A stretch of DNA of 64,000 nucleotides from Volvox africanus (taxonomy: Eukaryota > Chlorophyta > Chlorophyceae > Chlamydomonadales > Volvocaceae), in assembly GCA_030268105.1 (NCBI GenBank), contig BSDZ01000003.1, positions 2,170,001-2,234,000 of the forward strand. Direction: 5' to 3'. The position numbers were made by a program, and so were the translations under genes. Position 1 is the first letter of the stretch. Each line of letters starts with the position of its first letter. Positions 60,522 through 64,000 of the stretch are shown here, one piece after another. Below the pieces are notes generated by a model. It was given only the letters and a program-made list of their open reading frames with translations, did not search any database and was not told the origin of the DNA.

Positions 60522-63500
60522 ATGCAGCAGCATAACTCCGACCCAACGATGGTCACGAGCACACAGACTTTTGTGCCTGCGGCACACGTCACATGCCCTC
60601 AACCTGCGGGGCCTTCCTGGATCCCAGAAACAACTGACGAAAGTGCGGCGTGCGGGTCATGGCCTCAGTCGACTGAGGTCGTACCGGCAAATTTGCCGGC
60701 AAACAAGATGTCCTTCACGAAGGTGAAGACGTGGGTTATCCGTGCACGTGAGGATAACTGCAGTAGGGATAAGGTTACGACAAACAATAACATGAGTGTC
60801 AGCAGCGGCGGAGGAAACTTCGGACTCGATCTCGGTGCCACGCCGTTGCGTGACGGCTTCCGGCAAGTGGTGGATGACACCAAGGAGAAGCTTATGACAG
60901 TGCGCAAGGTGTGTGAGGGTATATGTGCGTATACGTGGTGTGCTCTGTTTTAGGGCTGACCTTGGAACGACGGAGACTCACATTTTGTTTCTGTTTTGTT
61001 TCCTGCACCTGCGTTCTCTCGCACAGGTTACTGCACAAGCATTCTCAAAGGGACGATGGTTTCGATCATGGAATTTTCTGAAGCTCCAGGCTCAAGACAA
61101 GGAGCAGGTCCACCTACCAGCGTCCGCGAAGTTGCTGCAGCCCTCTTCGGCACTGGCCAACCGCAAGGAGTGCTTCACAGCGACGGCGGTAGTGGTGAGT
61201 TCTGATTGTCGTTGGTAGATATAGTAATTGGAGTTTAGGACCGTTTGGTGCTTCACTTTATAATGGACACGGAGCGTCGCACGGCTTGTAGGCAGGGGGC
61301 TGTGCCCATCATACCTAACATGCAACAGGGGCGTGGTGTGGGTGGCGTGTTGCAGCGTGGACTACGGCCACTATGGCATGACGTCCGCAGCTTCTTTTGG
61401 TTACAACTGACTTTGACTACAAACGATAGTCGCAGTTTATATATGGCGAACGATAGTCGTGGTTTGTAGGCTTTTGAAGGCTCGCGGCAGCCCAAACCCT
61501 AATGCAAGCCGTGGGAGATGATGTCACCTGCACATTGACTTGATGAGCCTGACTTTGTCTGCATGTTCAAGATCGATCGTGCATGCATCCTTTCTGTACA
61601 TCATGCTTTGCGTGCTATCCCATCCGACGTCTTGCAGCTGGTGGACTGTGCTCAAGAGTCAGCGGAGAATAATGGAGATGTACAGCAGCGTGATGCTGCT
61701 GCAGCTGAGCTGCGGGCGGTCGTGGTGGAGGAGGAGAAGCGGCGTGAGGCCGCTGAGGCTGCCGCAGCTGAGCTGCGGGCGGCAGTAGGAGAGGCGGAGA
61801 AGCGGCGTGAGGATGCTGAGGCTGCTGCAGCTGAGCTGCAGGCGGCCGTGGTGGAGGAGGAGAAGCGGCGTGAGACCGCTGAGGCTGCCGCAGCTGCGCT
61901 GCGGGCGGCAGTAGAAGAGGCGGAGAAGCGGCGTGAGGCCGCTGAGGCTGGTGCAGCTATGCTGCAGGCGGCCGTGGTGGAGGAGGAGAAGCGGCGTGAG
62001 GATGCTGAGGCTGCTGCAGCTGAGCTGCAGGCGGCCGTGGTGGAGGAGGAGAAGCGGCGTGAGACCGCTGAGGCTGCCGCAGCTGAGCTGCGGGCGGCAG
62101 TAGGAGAGGCGGAGAAGCGGCGTGAGGCCGCTGAGGCTGGTGCAGCTATGCTGCAGGCGGCCGTGGTGGAGGAGGAGAAGCGGCGTGAGGATGCTGAGGC
62201 TGCTGCAGCTGAGCTGCGGGCGGCCGTGGTGGAGGAGGAGAAGCGGCGTGAGGCCGCTGAGGCTGCCGCAGCTGAGCTGCGGGCGGCATTAGGAGATGCG
62301 GAGAAGCGGCGTGAGGCCGCTGAGGCTGGTGCAGCTATGCTGCAGGCGGCCGTGGTGGAGGAGGAGAAGCGGCGTGAGACCGCTGAGGCTGCCGCAGCTG
62401 AGCTGCAGGCGGCCGTGGTGGAGGAGGAGAAGCGGCGTGAGGCCGCTGAGGCTGCCGCAGCTGGTCTGCAGGCGACCGTGGTGGAGGAGGAGAAGCGGCG
62501 TGAGGCCGCTGAGGCTGCCGCAGCTGGTCTGCAGGCGACCGTGGTGGAGGAGGAGAAGCGGCGTGAGGCCGCTGAGGCTGCCGCAGCTGAGCTGCGGGCG
62601 GCAGTAGGAGAGGCGGAGAAGCGGCATGAGGCCGCTGAGGCTGCCGCAGCTGGGCTGCAGGCGGCCGTGGTGGAGGAGGAGAAGCGGCGTGAGGCCGCTG
62701 AGGCTGCCGCAGCTGCGCTGCAGGCGGCCGTGGTGGAGGAGGAGAAGCGGCGTAAGGCCGCTGAGGCGACCATAGTTCAGCTTCGTGCGATGGTGGTGAA
62801 GATGGAAGAGCAGGTACGGCAGGGTTCAGATTGCAAACGCCACCTATGCAACATCTCTGCCGTACATCGTTTAATGTTTGATTATTTAAATCGCATGTGT
62901 AGAGGCAAGGCTCAGGTTGCCAAAGGATGGTGCACTATGGAGATAGGGTGTTCCTGTGTGCTTTAGTCGTGTCATATGTCATGTTCCCTGACTGACGGAT
63001 ATCTTGTGGCCGCTTCCGCCCGGCCTTTGCCGTCATTTGCTCTCTCGTTTTCTTCACTCTACCCCGCGCATATTGACCCTTCTCCCATGACTACACGCCC
63101 TTGCAGGTGCGCTGCAGCAACGAGCAGATTACGAAGTGTAGCGCCCTTCAAGAACGATTTGCTAACGTCCAGAAGTCGATGAAGCTGTACCGCTTCCAGT
63201 CACGAAGGCTGAAGCGGCTGTTGAAAGAGGTGAGGATGGTGCGGCCCAAGGGGGGGGGGCATAGGGTAGAGGTGCGATGCTGCATGGTGCCTGCGTGGCT
63301 GTCTGTTTGCATACCGGGGGTTTTGGTGAGGCCATGGGCGGGGGCCATGTGTATCCGAATCCGTTGTTATTATTTACGAGCTCCCCTCCCTTTCCCTCAC
63401 AAACAAACGCACATGCAGGCACACGGCCAGGCGCTGGACGCTGTGGACGACATCTTCCTCAATGACGAGGATGACGTGCACATGGCGGAGCGGATGATCA

Positions 63501-63805
63501 GATATGAGCAGCCCGTGCAGGCCGAAACTGTTTCAGCAGCCTTGGAGCCGCCTGCGATTGCCCCGGCAGCGACAACACAGCCCCCCACTCCCACGAAGCT
63601 AGAGGAGCGGCTTACTTACTCCAGCTGTAAGTCCAGGAACAGCCAGTCCACGGCGGTTTCTACTCCTTGCAGTTGGGGGATTCGGGACACGTTTGTGGAG
63701 GTGTTCGGGTCGCGGTTATGTGGCCAGGCCTCTATCGCAGCCCCGTCTACGTCTGTTTTTGCGAAGCTTCTAGAGGCTGCCGCGGGGCAGCCAAGTTACC
63801 GCTGA
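60522..63805 (+). CDS. Array coiled-coil protein, copy 4 (746 residues)
   Basis: Exons 60522-60908, 61027-61194, 61638-62813, 63107-63229 and 63419-63805. Flanking exons match the other copies. Exon 3 has 17 coiled-coil repeats, exactly three (189 bp) fewer than copies 2 and 3, leaving the frame intact. A private variant is AAAALRAAVEEAEKRRE in the third repeat, where copies 2 and 3 have AAAELRAAVEEAEKRRE. Confidence 0.75.
61694..62766 (+). repeat. 63-bp repeat array in exon 3, copy 4 (17 units)
   Basis: Related to copies 2 and 3 but missing an internal block of three units, the one containing GAAELQAAVV in those copies. The end of the array (KRRKAAEA) is shared with copies 2 and 3, not with copy 1. 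Confidence 0.95.
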
Positions 63806-64000
63806 CTGCAGATATATTCCCCCTGTCATGCATTGACACCCATATGTCGCTCTAAGCCACGTCGGCAACAACTGCTGAAATACATCGGCCTTCTGCAATA
63901 TGGATGGTTGGCCCAGCGTGTGTTTTGTTACATTTATCCGGCGGCCACTTGATGATGGTCCGAGTAACGATTGAGAACCTTGACATTATTAGAGCCCGGG
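63806..64000 (+). repeat. Array spacer 5, cut by the window edge
   Basis: The first 195 bases after the copy 4 stop match the other spacers, so the array probably continues to the right. Confidence 0.9.

Larger units (their letters stand above)
38967..64000 (+). repeat. Head-to-tail tandem array of a 5.8-6.05 kb gene-plus-spacer unit
   Basis: The sequence from 38967 recurs with periods of 5781, 6046, 6019 and 5821 bases (measured between stop codons) or 5794, 6020 and 6009 (between start codons). There are one 5'-truncated copy, four complete copies and the beginning of the next spacer, running off the right edge. Units are nearly identical across exons, introns and spacers. Size differences come almost entirely from the 63-bp repeats in exon 3 and the 13-bp minisatellite in the spacer. 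High identity in non-coding parts implies recent amplification or ongoing homogenisation. The true copy number is unknown, because the array leaves the window and could be collapsed or expanded in assembly. Confidence 0.97.

Noticed and set aside
43829..62773. Long minus-strand Ser/Ala/Arg frames (352-436 codons) opposite exon 3 of every array copy
   Set aside because: They are the reverse reading of the 63-bp coiled-coil repeats, lack independent splice or start context, and change length with the repeats.

Overview
The window reads as nuclear DNA of a green alga (Chlorophyta). Genes are intron-rich, with GT..AG junctions of the type AG|gtgagt ... gcag|. Exons are GC-rich, and proteins carry long Ala/Gly/Pro/Ser low-complexity stretches. 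One RING protein has the tail typical of a plant/green-lineage family, and a short telomere-like TTTAGGG/TTTTAGGG tract sits in an intron. No bacterial operons, rRNA, convincing tRNA or CRISPR were seen. All exon models below were built by eye from reading frame, splice consensus and phase continuity; none is supported by transcripts.

Left part, 0-38.9 kb, single-copy genes. (1) 2343-9184, minus: a 10-exon leucine-rich-repeat protein with a FAM194 (ERICH6-type) domain. (2) 9873-18225, plus: a very large Arg-Asp-rich protein ending in a SMAP (small acidic protein/RSRC2-type) domain, divergent from gene 1 across a 0.7 kb shared upstream region. (3) 20787-23699, minus: an EBP1/PA2G4 homologue, complete in 8 exons. 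(4) 25837-27175, minus: a C3HC4 RING protein of a plant-conserved family, complete in 5 exons. (5) about 28.2-32.15 kb, minus: an unrecognised multi-exon membrane protein, only partly resolved. (6) 32570-36301, plus: a BABAM1/MERIT40-like subunit of BRISC/BRCA1-A-type deubiquitinase complexes, divergent from gene 5 across 0.4 kb and apparently containing a 19-nt microexon.

Right part, 38.97-64 kb: a recent head-to-tail tandem array of one gene with its spacer, unit 5.8-6.05 kb. It holds one 5'-truncated copy, four complete copies and the start of another spacer. The gene encodes an unrecognised coiled-coil protein of 725, 809, 809 and 746 residues. Its central exon is made of 16, 20, 20 and 17 copies of a 63-bp (21-residue, three-heptad) repeat. 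Each spacer carries a 13-bp minisatellite that also varies in length. The units are otherwise nearly identical, and their variants are distributed in a mosaic way. This array is the most unusual thing in the window.

The single-copy genes do not form one pathway. They cover a probable cilium-type scaffold (gene 1, inferred), RNA processing (gene 2, inferred), growth/ribosome-associated control (EBP1), ubiquitin ligation (RING protein) and deubiquitination scaffolding (BABAM1).
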